Shown: positions 45,719 to 53,831 of the stretch, piece after piece
How positions within the stretch are numbered: the first letter of the stretch is position 1
Layout: every line of letters begins with the position of its first letter
NCBI GenBank assembly: GCA_002794705.1
Contig: PGTK01000005.1
Coordinates: forward strand, 124,001-188,000
From: Candidatus Thermofonsia Clade 1 bacterium
GTDB taxonomy: Bacteria; Chloroflexota; Anaerolineae; Aggregatilineales; UBA2796
Direction of reading: 5' to 3'
Length of the DNA: 64,000 nt
Made by a program: the position numbers and the translations under genes
Notes under the pieces: model-generated
Told to the model about the DNA's origin: nothing
Database searches by the model: none
What the model saw: only the letters and a program-made list of their open reading frames with translations

Positions 45719-46329
45719 CCGCGTATGTATAGCTCCCCGCCCTCGCCGAAGTCGCGCACCAGCAGGTCGGGCGGGAAGCGACGGCAAATCGAGAAAAACC
45801 ACAGGTCGCCTACGCTGCCGCCGATGTTTGCTGCGCCAATGAAAGCGATCAGCCTGTTGGTCTCGCCGCCCGTGACCGTCATCAGCGCCAAAGTGATCAG
45901 CGTAATGACGATCAGCGGCGCCAGAGCCACAACGCTGTAGGCGTCTCGCGTAAGGTAATGGCGATCTGCTGCGGCAAAAACGACGCCCTTCTCCAAGCTG
46001 ACGCCATAGCGCGGCGTTGCGCCAAAAACTCGGAAAAAAGCGCCATGAATTAGCTCATGCACGCCCAGCATGACGAACAATCCAAGCAAGGTCAGGAGCG
46101 CCAGCAGGAATTCGTTGCTGCCCGCTAACGGATTAGCGCCCTGCGCCAAGCCGCGCTCTTGCAGAAAATTGTAAAATAACTGATAACCGAAAATGGCAGC
46201 GATCAGCAGCGCCAAGCCCACAAGATTCAGCACAATGATCAAGCGCAAGGACTCAAGCGTGATACGCCGCACAAGCTGATAGCCGCTTGGCAGAGCGTTC
46301 AGAGCGGCAAAACGCGGTAGCTGGCTCAT
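45703..46329 (-). CDS. Membrane zinc metalloprotease-like protein (DUF3267 type)
   Basis: 208 residues with about four to five helices. The zincin motif H91-E92-L-I-H95 lies in a helix (LGVHELIHGAFFRVFGATPR), as in DUF3267 and related intramembrane proteases. ALAPLIVITLITLALM, and NIGGSVGDLWFF near the end, carry the third ligand candidate (Asp in GDLW). A ribosome site AGGAGG precedes the ATG. Substrate unknown. It is divergent from ugd. Confidence 0.8.
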   Translation of the reverse strand: MSQLPRFAALNALPSGYQLVRRITLESLRLIIVLNLVGLALLIAAIFGYQLFYNFLQERGLAQGANPLAGSNEFLLALLTLLGLFVMLGVHELIHGAFFRVFGATPRYGVSLEKGVVFAAADRHYLTRDAYSVVALAPLIVITLITLALMTVTGGETNRLIAFIGAANIGGSVGDLWFFSICRRFPPDLLVRDFGEGGELYIRGYSTL

Positions 46330-46412
46330 AGGTCAGGCCTCCTGAAGACACTTTGAGACAATTTTAACACATCGGCATACTCCCTTAAGTCTGCGTCATG
46401 CCCTAGATCGGT

Positions 46413-46418
46413 TATAAT
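46413..46418 (+). promoter_or_regulatory. TATAAT -10 element for ugd
   Basis: A perfect TATAAT, giving a leader of about 45 nt. Directly before the ATG, AGGAG (46453-46457) can pair with CTCCT (46465-46469), which would mask the likely ribosome site. Confidence 0.45.
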
Positions 46419-46469
46419 GAGCGGCATGATTGGTTCAACGCTCACAAGGTTCAGGAGTCAGTCTCTCCT

Positions 46470-47786
46470 ATGAAAAACATCACTGTGATCGGCGTGGGCT
46501 ACGTCGGTTTGGTGACCGGCACTTGCTTCGCCGATCTGGGCAATCGCGTGGTGGCACTGGATATCAACGAAAAGCGCATCGAGAATTTGAAGCAAGGCAT
46601 CATGCCGATCTATGAGCCGGGCTTGAAAGAGATCGTGGAGCGGAACGCCAAGGCGGATCGCCTGCGCTTCACCACTGACTACGAAGACGCCCTACGCGAG
46701 GCTGAATTCGTCTTCATCTGCGTCGGCACACCTGAGGGCGTGGACGGCGAAGCCGATCTGCGCTACGTGCGCATGGCGGCTGAGTCCATTGCAAGGGTGA
46801 TGGATCACGAAATGATCATTGTGAACAAGTCCACTGTGCCTGTTGGCACGGGCGATTGGGTCGCTAACATCATCCGTGAGCATCAGCGGCGTCCGATTCC
46901 GTTCGCTGTGGTCAGTTGCCCGGAATTTTTACGTGAAGGCTCCGCCGTGCGCGATTTCTTCAATCCGGATCGCACAGTGCTTGGCTCAACTGACAGAGAA
47001 GCTGCCAACAAAGTTGCCCAACTGCATCTGCCGCTGCGCGCTCCGATTGTCATCACCGATCTGCGCACGGCTGAGATGATCAAGTACGCCTCAAACGCCT
47101 TCCTTGCCACGCGCATCAGCTTCATCAACGAAATTGCCAACATCTGCGAGGCGCTCGGCGCCGACGTGAAAGAGGTGGCACAAGGCATGGGCTACGATAA
47201 ACGCATCGGTCATCATTTCCTAGAGGCAGGCGTCGGCTATGGCGGGAGCTGCTTTCCGAAGGATGTGAAAGCGCTCGCCTACATGGCACAGGTGCATGGC
47301 ACCAATCCTGAGCTGCTGCACGCCGTGATGGGCATCAACCAGACCCAGCGCAAGCAGATCATCATCAAGTTGCAAGACCTGCTAGGCGACCTGAACAGCA
47401 AGACAATAGCGATACTCGGTTTGGCATTTAAGGAAAATACTGATGATATCCGCGTCTCGCCTGCCCTTGAGATCGCCGAAATGCTCCATGAACTGGGCGC
47501 GACCGTGCGCGGCTACGACCCTGTGGCAATGGAAAACGTGGCACGTGCCTATCCGTTCATCCAGCTTGCCGCCGATCCCTATGAATTAGCCCAAGACTGC
47601 GACGCCATTGTGGTCGCCACGCCTTGGAATGAGTTCAAGGCGCTCGATCTAGCGCGACTCGGCTCAGTCATGCGCCAGAAGATCATGGTAGACGGGCGTA
47701 ATATCTATGAAGCGGATCGGCTTAAGGCGCTCGGCTTCACTTATCGCGGTGTGGGGCGCGGCTACAACGGCGCGCTGGAGTCTTAG
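46470..47786 (+). CDS. ugd: UDP-glucose 6-dehydrogenase family protein
   Basis: 438 residues. Oxidises UDP-glucose (or a related NDP-hexose) to the uronic acid with two NAD. The N-terminal Rossmann loop is [53 protein letters not shown] and [19 protein letters not shown] follow. The catalytic cysteine is C261 in [14 protein letters not shown]. The C-terminal domain begins [20 protein letters not shown]. Provides precursors for surface polysaccharide; the O-antigen-ligase-like gene in this window is 8 kb away. GDP-mannose dehydrogenase is the alternative within the family but is less likely from the motif wording. Confidence 0.93.
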   Translation: MKNITVIGVGYVGLVTGTCFADLGNRVVALDINEKRIENLKQGIMPIYEPGLKEIVERNAKADRLRFTTDYEDALREAEFVFICVGTPEGVDGEADLRYVRMAAESIARVMDHEMIIVNKSTVPVGTGDWVANIIREHQRRPIPFAVVSCPEFLREGSAVRDFFNPDRTVLGSTDREAANKVAQLHLPLRAPIVITDLRTAEMIKYASNAFLATRISFINEIANICEALGADVKEVAQGMGYDKRIGHHFLEAGVGYGGSCFPKDVKALAYMAQVHGTNPELLHAVMGINQTQRKQIIIKLQDLLGDLNSKTIAILGLAFKENTDDIRVSPALEIAEMLHELGATVRGYDPVAMENVARAYPFIQLAADPYELAQDCDAIVVATPWNEFKALDLARLGSVMRQKIMVDGRNIYEADRLKALGFTYRGVGRGYNGALES

Positions 47787-47800
47787 CGGATAAATCGCTT

Positions 47801-47834
47801 GTGCCTGCCCGTGATAGCGCTCACGGACAGGCAC
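47801..47834 (+). terminator. Hairpin downstream of ugd
   Basis: GTGCCTGCCCGTG (47801-47813) with CACGGACAGGCAC (47822-47834), one mismatch, loop of 8. It is followed by CCCCC rather than a T-run. Confidence 0.55.
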
Positions 47835-47862
47835 CCCCTAGCCGATAGCGTAACTCTGGCTG

Positions 47863-47868
47863 TATAAT
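47863..47868 (+). promoter_or_regulatory. TATAAT -10 element for the SsnA-like gene
   Basis: Perfect TATAAT between the ugd hairpin and the amidohydrolase; no good -35. Leader about 40 nt. Confidence 0.45.
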
Positions 47869-47914
47869 AAGACTTGTCTCAAGTTGTGAGCATTTTAACG
47901 AAGGCAGCTTGCTC

Positions 47915-49252
47915 ATGCTACTTACAAACGCCACGCTAGTCAATTGGACGCCGCGCCAAATCCTGCCTGATCACGCGCTGCTCATCCGCGAGGGGCGGAT
48001 CGCTGAAATTGGCAGCACGGCTGAGCTGGAGGCGCGCTATCCCGATCAAACGCGCCACGATGTCGGCGGGAAGCTGGTCTTGCCCGCTAATATCTGTGCG
48101 CATACGCACTTTTACGGCGCGTTTGCACGCGGTCTAGCCATTTCGGGCGAGGCGCCGCGCAATTTTCCCGAAATTCTCAAAAAATTGTGGTGGAATCTGG
48201 ATCGGGCGCTCACGCTAGAGGACGTGCGCCTCTCAGCGTTGGTCAGCCTTGTGGACGCGATCAAGCACGGCACAACGCTGCTAATTGACCATCATGCCAG
48301 TCCCAATGCTATTGACGGCAGCCTGAGCGTGATCGCCCAAGCTGTAGAGCAAGCGGGCGTGCGCGCTGTTTTGTGCTATGAGGTGACGGATCGCAACGGG
48401 GAGGCGCAAGCGCAAGCTGGTATCGCCGAAAACGTCCGCTTTTTGAAGGAAATTGGTGAGCATCCGCGCATTCGCGGCGCCTTCGGGCTGCACGCCAGCC
48501 TGACTCTTTCCGATGAGACGCTTGCCGCCTGCACGTGCGCTCTGGAATCCTTTGAGACGGGCTTTCACATTCACGTGGCAGAGCATGAGGCGGATCAAGA
48601 GGATAGCCTGAAGCGCTCAGGCGTGCGCGTTGTGCGCCGTCTGAAGCGCGCAGGCATTCTGGGTAAGCGCACCATTGCTGCGCACGCCGTCCACATTGAC
48701 GCTTGGGAGATGGAGCTACTGCGCCAATCCGAGACGTGGGTGAGCCATCAGCCGCGCAGCAACATGAACAACGGCGTCGGTGCCATGCGCTTTGATGATA
48801 TGCTGCGCGGCGGCGTGAAGGTGTGTCTGGGCAACGATGGCATGGGCAACGCCATGTTTGACGAGTGGCGCGCTGCGTATTTGCTGCATAAAGTAGTCAA
48901 CCGCGATCCACGCGCTGCGGATGCTGAATCCATTGTGCAAGTTGCGGTAGATCACAATGCAGCGCTGGCAGAGGTCTTTTTTCCTGATGAGACCTTCGGC
49001 ACGCTCTCAGTTGGCGCTGTAGCCGATCTGATCGTGCTAGACTATCATCCCTTCACGCCGCTCACGGAGGCGAACTTGCCGTGGCACGCCATTTTCGGCT
49101 TTGAGTCGTCGGCGATTGTAGCGACTATCGCCGACGGCAAGCTCTTGATGTGGGATCGGCAGCTGCTAACGCTCGATGAAGCCGCCATTGCTGCGGAGGC
49201 GCGTGCCAAAGTCCCAGCTGTGTGGGCGCGCTTCAGAGCGCTGGCAGAATAA
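47915..49252 (+). CDS. SsnA-like amidohydrolase (chlorohydrolase/guanine-deaminase superfamily)
   Basis: About 445 residues from ATG 47915 (an in-frame TTG at 47909 is the alternative). Metal-dependent deaminase-type fold: metal histidines in ICAHTHFYGAFARG, GTTLLIDHHASPNAIDGSLS, HIHVAEHEADQEDSLK and TIAAHAVHID, and the catalytic Asp in VCLGNDGMGN. The order of SHQPRSNMNNGVGAMRF and the C-terminal GAVADLIVLDYHPFTPLTEA matches SsnA, a putative aminohydrolase in selenium or purine catabolism clusters. No such cluster surrounds it here, so the substrate is open. Confidence 0.85.
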   Translation: MLLTNATLVNWTPRQILPDHALLIREGRIAEIGSTAELEARYPDQTRHDVGGKLVLPANICAHTHFYGAFARGLAISGEAPRNFPEILKKLWWNLDRALTLEDVRLSALVSLVDAIKHGTTLLIDHHASPNAIDGSLSVIAQAVEQAGVRAVLCYEVTDRNGEAQAQAGIAENVRFLKEIGEHPRIRGAFGLHASLTLSDETLAACTCALESFETGFHIHVAEHEADQEDSLKRSGVRVVRRLKRAGILGKRTIAAHAVHIDAWEMELLRQSETWVSHQPRSNMNNGVGAMRFDDMLRGGVKVCLGNDGMGNAMFDEWRAAYLLHKVVNRDPRAADAESIVQVAVDHNAALAEVFFPDETFGTLSVGAVADLIVLDYHPFTPLTEANLPWHAIFGFESSAIVATIADGKLLMWDRQLLTLDEAAIAAEARAKVPAVWARFRALAE

Positions 49253-49284
49253 AGCCAAGAGCAGGCAAAAGCAGCGGCAATTCG

Positions 49285-49852
49285 CTACTCACCGCCGCCA
49301 TTGCCGCCGCCATCGCCACCACTGTCTCCTCCGTTACCGTCGCTATCGGCGCCGTCACTGGAGCTATCAAGGTCGCTCCAGTCGCCACCGCCGCCTACGC
49401 TCACATAGCTCCATGTCTGTTGATCCGTATCACGGAGTTCGCGCAGCTCTGTGCGCAGCGCGTCAAGGGCGTCGGGATCGTTGGCGTACTGCGCCACCTC
49501 TGAGCGAAAGCGCTCGACTTCATACGCGCTTGGATTATCAACGCCGTAGCTCTCAAGCTCTTTGACAGTACTCTCATTAGAGGCAGTGACATCAGTCATG
49601 AACAATGGCGCAAACAGTAAGCCGATAAAAATAAAGGCTATAATCATGAGCGGAACTTGAAAAAAAAGTTACCCCGAGAAGCGAGACAGCTAGAAAGGCA
49701 ATGATAACAAGGATCAGACATCCCGAGAAGATCTCTAGCGCATTCTTTCGCTTACGTTTATTGCTTGCAGCTTTGTAGAGGGCAGCTTTGTAGCGTAGCT
49801 CCCTGCTCTGCGGATCGTTGCTCTGTTCGAACGTTGCGATATTATCCTTCAT
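49285..49852 (-). CDS. Small two-helix membrane protein split by an eight-T run (frameshift)
   Basis: Two minus-strand frames join into one sensible protein. Frame A starts at ATG 49850-49852 (MKDNIATFEQSNDPQSRELR, YKAALYKAASNKRKRKNALE) and enters a hydrophobic helix. Frame B carries a second helix (MIIAFIFIGLLFAPLFM), a helical region (VERFRSEVAQYANDPDALDA) and a Gly/Ser/Asp-rich tail to 49285. Removing one T from the T8 run (A8 at 49660-49667 on the plus strand) fuses them cleanly. The second frame has no ribosome site before its own ATG (49647). So this is a frameshifted gene, an expressed slippage product or a sequencing error. The N-terminal YKAALYKAAS is shared with the neighbour at 50307. 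Confidence 0.6.
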
Positions 49853-49942
49853 AGCACGCTTCCTCAATCTCTCTCAATCTCTTGAACGAGTTCTTTGAGA
49901 GCGCCATAGCACCCCTTTTGATTACTTCTTAAGGCAGGGAAG

Positions 49943-50307
49943 TTAGCTGCCATCGCCATCATCCCAGCTGCCCGAGCTTTCAATCTGATCGTGCCATAGC
50001 TCGCCCTCAAGCATTTCCAATGCAACAGCGTTCCCGAAGTAGGACTGCTGACATCACAGCACGCTTATATAGCATTTCCCCGATAGTCCGTCGGCATAGC
50101 GCTACGGCTTCGTCGGGATCAATTTACTGCTCGGATGAAAGGATCGATCTTAGGATCACCGAGTTCATACCGTCTGAGATGCTCAAGGGCTGCGCTTTCG
50201 GAGTGAATAGAGTTATGCTCAGAAGTATTTTTCTGACTTGCCGCCTTGTACAGTGCAACTGTGTAGCGAAACGCTCTGACTTGATCGGGCGTCACTGCCT
50301 GCGCCAT
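49943..50307 (-). pseudogene. Decayed paralogue of the neighbouring small gene
   Basis: A frame from ATG 50307 with a strong ribosome site (GAGGAGG) runs 62 residues to a stop at 50119, starting MAQAVTPDQVRAFRYTVALY then KAASQKNTSEHNS. That resembles RELRYKAALYKAAS of the gene at 49852. After the stop, sensible coding continues in a second frame (DPDEAVALCRRTIGEMLYKR, near 50115-50010) and then a third (ALEMLEGELWHDQIESSGSW, ending acidic at TAA 49943-49945). This indicates at least two frameshifts in an ancestral gene. Alternatively only the 62-residue product is made. Confidence 0.5.
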
Positions 50308-50311
50308 AGGC

Positions 50312-50698
50312 TTACCTCCTCATTTGTTCATCCTCTCGATTGCGCAACTCTAGCTCGTCTAGCTCAACTAACTCACCATCGTCGCCGAGCGTGAGCGCAC
50401 GGTCGCGCTTGGGCTTTTCGGATTCGACATCGGCGGGCTTGTAACCGAGTTTTTCCATCTCGCGGGCGATGGCGCGCTCACGCCGCAGCGGATCGTCCAA
50501 AAAGACCTCGATCCCGTGCGCAAGCAGACCTGCGCCCCAGCCAAAGATCGGGAAAACTACCCACCATTGACCGGGGAAAGCGACCACAAGCATAATATTA
50601 ACGGCGATGTAAGCAGCAAGGTGCTGATAGAACTCTATGCGATTTTTGATGCGCTTTTCTGCTGCTTTGCGCACAGCCTGATATCTCTCATCATCCAT
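50312..50698 (-). CDS. 2TM-domain protein
   Basis: 128 residues. MDDERYQAVRKAAEKRIKNR is a charged helix, followed by two hydrophobic helices (about 27-44 and 47-65; FYQHLAAYIAVNIMLVVAFP, WWVVFPIFGWGAGLLAHGIE), then IAREMEKLGYKP and an acidic tail. This is the pattern of the small bacterial 2TM family, whose members are often fused to or next to sensor kinases. Its stop lies 4 bp before the start of the decayed gene, so the small genes form one minus-strand unit. Confidence 0.75.
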   Translation of the reverse strand: MDDERYQAVRKAAEKRIKNRIEFYQHLAAYIAVNIMLVVAFPGQWWVVFPIFGWGAGLLAHGIEVFLDDPLRRERAIAREMEKLGYKPADVESEKPKRDRALTLGDDGELVELDELELRNREDEQMRR

Positions 50699-50745
50699 TG
50701 CGAGACTCCTTAAAATGCCCTAATCCGCAGCCGTATGCTATTACG

Positions 50746-51555
50746 CTAAGGTGAGCCTTTTTGTTGCGCGCTCAGAATGGTGTAGAGCATGACGCCGCAC
50801 GCGACTGCCACGTTCAGCGAATCGCAGCGTCCGCGCATGGGCAAGCGCACTAGAACATCGCAGGCTGCGCTCAAGGATTCGGGCAAGCCCTCGCGCTCAC
50901 TGCCCATCAGCAAAATGAGCGGCTGAGTGTAATCAGCCGCTCGATAATCAGTTGGCGCCGAGTCTGAAGTGCCGATCAAGCGCGCCTCAGAGCGCGCCTG
51001 CCAAGCCAGAAAGTCCGCGTAGCTGGCGCGCACCAGCTTCTGTGTGAAGATGGCGCCCATGCTGGCACGGACGCCGTGCGGATCGTAGGGATCGGCGGCA
51101 TTGCCCAAAAGGATAATGCCCGCTGCGCCGACGGCATCGCAAGTGCGCAAAATCGTCCCGATGTTGCCAGGGTCTTGGGGCGAATCCAGCGCGACCCAGC
51201 ACAGCGTCTCAGGCGTGAAGGTCACTTCGCTCAGTGAGTGCCACATTTGGCGCGCCACAGCTGCTAAGCCCACTGGATTCTCCTTATCGGAGAGGCTCGC
51301 AAAGACCTCAGCGCTCACCTCCAGCACGCGCACGCCGCTCTGCTGTGCCTGCTCGATGATCTGATATGCAAACGGACTGCTGAGCAGATCGGGCGCGTAG
51401 ATCAGCGCCTCGAGCAGCGCGCCCAGCTGTACCGCCTCTGCCACCAGCCGAATGCCCTCTACGAGGAACAAGCCGCTCTCGGCGCGCGCCTTGCGTTGAC
51501 GCAGCGCCCTATACGCTTTAATAGTAGCATTGGCAGGATTGGTAATGCGTGTCAT
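50746..51555 (-). CDS. SpoU/TrmH-family RNA 2'-O-methyltransferase
   Basis: 269 residues. An N-terminal substrate-binding domain (ITNPANATIKAYRALRQRKA, GLFLVEGIRLVAEAV) is followed by the SPOUT knot: WVALDSPQDPGNIGTILRTC (motif 1), ILLMGSEREGLPESL (motif 2) and VRLPMRGRCDSLNVAVACGV (motif 3). Methylates 2'-OH of a ribose in rRNA or tRNA; RlmB-like or TsnR-like, target not decidable. Its start overlaps the HEAT-repeat gene by 4 bp, the last of a long overlapping series. Confidence 0.92.
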   Translation of the reverse strand: MTRITNPANATIKAYRALRQRKARAESGLFLVEGIRLVAEAVQLGALLEALIYAPDLLSSPFAYQIIEQAQQSGVRVLEVSAEVFASLSDKENPVGLAAVARQMWHSLSEVTFTPETLCWVALDSPQDPGNIGTILRTCDAVGAAGIILLGNAADPYDPHGVRASMGAIFTQKLVRASYADFLAWQARSEARLIGTSDSAPTDYRAADYTQPLILLMGSEREGLPESLSAACDVLVRLPMRGRCDSLNVAVACGVMLYTILSAQQKGSP

Positions 51556-52526
51556 GCCTTGCGCTGAGCGAAGAACACAGCCTGATCGCGCACAGCTGAC
51601 TGGGCGCTCTCTAGCGCCTCTTGCAAGAGTGTCTGTGCGCTTGGCACGTTCAAGTTCACAGCGACGTAGAGCATGTATGCCTGCACCTCAGGCTCAGGCT
51701 CAGCCCGATAGGCAGCCTCTAAGAGCGAAACAGCACGCGGATGCGCGATCCAAGCCGCTAACCAAATCGCGGTGCGGCGCACCTCAGATTCGGCGTCGTG
51801 CAAAGCGACCTCAAGCGCGTCTAGCACGGCATTGCAAGCGTCGCTCTCAGCGATCTGAATGCCCAAGTAGTTAGTCGCGTTGAAAACGCCGCGCAAAAGC
51901 GCCGCACGCGCCGCGCCCTCGCGCCGCAGAACTGCCTCCGCTAGGGTCAGGAGCGCAGTTTCTGCCAGCAAGTCCAACAGAGCCGTTGCTGCTGCATAAC
52001 AGACCTGTGGCGCGGGATCATCGAGCGCCTGATGCACTAGATCGAGATGTGCAACGCCGCCACGCTCTGCCCAATGCTCCAGAATCGCGGCGCGCAAGCG
52101 CGGCGAGCGGACTGCGGGATACTGCTCAGCCAACAGATCGAGTGCCTCAGGCGCGTCTACCTCGATCAGCGCGTGAATGGCGGCTGTGCGCACTTGCGGA
52201 TCAGAATCGGCAAGCGCAAGCGACCAAAGCGGCTGCGCATCTTCCCAATCGAAGGCTGAGAGCTGACGTGCCACAGCGGTGCGCGCTGCAGGCGTGCAAC
52301 TGCGCAGTGCCTCAAGCGTTGCAGCGATAGCTTCAGCATCAGCTTGTTGGGCGAGGCTTTGGGCAGCAGCGTGGCGCACGGCACGCTGACCGTAACACAG
52401 CACAGCGCGCAGAACATCTGCTGAGATATTTTCAAGATGGTGCAAACGATGAGCGAATTGCGCGTCGGTCAGGTGGCGCGCTAGATCAGGCGGTTGAGCA
52501 AGGGCAGGCGCGTAGGATTGACTCAT
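51552..52526 (-). CDS. HEAT-repeat protein, partner of the Hsp70-like gene
   Basis: About 324 residues from ATG 52524-52526. It has no signal or membrane segment. From about 45 to the end there are repeated HEAT units: GQRAVRHAAAQSLAQQADAE, DSDPQVRTAAIHALIEVDAP, DDPAPQVCYAAATALLDLLA, DAESEVRRTAIWLAAWIAHP and ALESAQSAVRDQAVFFA. Such repeats form a protein-binding solenoid. Six base pairs separate it from the stop of the Hsp70-like gene, and its stop overlaps the SpoU gene. A tight pairing with an Hsp70 relative suggests a co-chaperone or scaffold role (inference). Confidence 0.82.
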   Translation of the reverse strand: MSQSYAPALAQPPDLARHLTDAQFAHRLHHLENISADVLRAVLCYGQRAVRHAAAQSLAQQADAEAIAATLEALRSCTPAARTAVARQLSAFDWEDAQPLWSLALADSDPQVRTAAIHALIEVDAPEALDLLAEQYPAVRSPRLRAAILEHWAERGGVAHLDLVHQALDDPAPQVCYAAATALLDLLAETALLTLAEAVLRREGAARAALLRGVFNATNYLGIQIAESDACNAVLDALEVALHDAESEVRRTAIWLAAWIAHPRAVSLLEAAYRAEPEPEVQAYMLYVAVNLNVPSAQTLLQEALESAQSAVRDQAVFFAQRKA

Positions 52527-52532
52527 AAGCAC

Positions 52533-53831
52533 TCAGTACAGGGTCGTGATCACAGTATCATCAGCTAATAGCGCGCCTGTACGCATATCCGTAGCGGTCA
52601 GGCGCAATTGGCGCTGCGCATCAAGGCGAAAGGTCGCCTCAAGGCACGGCTCAGCAGCGCGGACAGGTTGCGGCAGAGTGATGCGCAACGGCGGCGCAAA
52701 TTCGTTCAGAGCAATGGCGCCCAGCTCACTCGGCTCCAATGTGTAGCTGAGCCTTGAGTCAGCCGCATTCAAGGTGATTTGTCCCTTTGCCTCAGGATCG
52801 AACATGCCGATCACGAACTCCAGCATCGGCTGATCGTCATAGGCGGCGGCAAGGCGGACTGTGCGCAGCGCGCTTGGAAAAGGCGTGCCGCTGGGCGCAA
52901 GTTCAATGTAGGCGTAGGCGCCATCAGCAGCCTGATAGCGCAAACCGTAACTATTCTGCAAGTATGGCGGCGTGCGCAACAGCCCTTCGGCAAGGGCGCG
53001 AACGCCCGCTGCGAGCGCGCCACGCGCCGCCCACGCCTGCTCAGCAGGGACGGGAACGGATAAGTCGGCTGAGTCAGTCAGCGCAAGGTAGATCAGGTCA
53101 GAGGGATAGAGCGCCTGCTCAGCGGCGTATGCCAGACAATCGGCTAGGGCGTCTTGGAGGCTCTGAGCCGTGACGCGCTGAGTCATCAGGCTGGCAAACG
53201 GCACGCCCTCGCACAGGACGTGATCGAGGCGCGTGCTGAGCGACTTTGAGGCGCTGAGGTAGGCAAATGTAGCAAGGAAGGAGTCAGGCGAGTCAGCTTG
53301 CACAAAAAATACAGGCGCCTCAGCCGACCAGACGCCGCCGCTCAGCGCTGCAGCGTCCAGTTCGCTCATCAGGTACAGGCGGGTCTCAGGGATGCCAAGC
53401 GCTGTAAGCGCCTCATGCAGCCAACGGACATAGCGCGTGGCAATGTGAGCGCTCTCGAAAGGCGGCGCACTGACCATCACGCGCTCCAACTGCGTGAGCG
53501 GGAATGGCAAAGCTGTGAAAATCGCACTTGTGAATGCAGCACCGACCTTGCGCACGTCCCATGCTGTTCCGTCAAGCAGGCGCGGCGCAGGTTCCGGCTG
53601 CGCCCAGAGCAGCGCGGGAATGCGCTCAAAAAAGCGACGGTCACCAGCAAATGGCAGAGCCGCCTGTCCTGCATGTAGCGTGCCATCAGGCGCAACGTAG
53701 AGCGCCGTCGGGATGCAGCCGTCGGGCGCGCTGAGATCGGGCAGAAAGAGCGGCTGAGGCGCTCCGCCGCGCTCTTGATAGGCAAGTGCGCAATGGGCTA
53801 CGCTAAGCGCCAAGCCGAGCGTATAGCTCAT
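52533..53831 (-). CDS. Divergent Hsp70/actin-fold protein with eroded nucleotide motifs
   Basis: 432 residues. Several segments correspond to DnaK in order: RVMVSAPPFESAHIATRYVR and LHEALTALGIPETRLYLMSE-LDAAALSG parallel the DnaK PAYFND...NEPTAAAL region; the C-terminal half has AYIELAPSGTPFPSALRTVR, QPMLEFVIGMFDPEAKGQIT, then CLEATFRLDAQRQLRLTATD like the DnaK substrate domain (xDANGILxVxAxD). The ATPase signatures are lost: the N-terminal GIDLGTT is LGLALSVA, and the GGGTFDVS loop is replaced by VFFVQADSPDSFL. It is probably not an ordinary ATPase. It overlaps serB by 4 bp and precedes the HEAT gene. Confidence 0.65.
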   Translation of the reverse strand: MSYTLGLALSVAHCALAYQERGGAPQPLFLPDLSAPDGCIPTALYVAPDGTLHAGQAALPFAGDRRFFERIPALLWAQPEPAPRLLDGTAWDVRKVGAAFTSAIFTALPFPLTQLERVMVSAPPFESAHIATRYVRWLHEALTALGIPETRLYLMSELDAAALSGGVWSAEAPVFFVQADSPDSFLATFAYLSASKSLSTRLDHVLCEGVPFASLMTQRVTAQSLQDALADCLAYAAEQALYPSDLIYLALTDSADLSVPVPAEQAWAARGALAAGVRALAEGLLRTPPYLQNSYGLRYQAADGAYAYIELAPSGTPFPSALRTVRLAAAYDDQPMLEFVIGMFDPEAKGQITLNAADSRLSYTLEPSELGAIALNEFAPPLRITLPQPVRAAEPCLEATFRLDAQRQLRLTATDMRTGALLADDTVITTLY

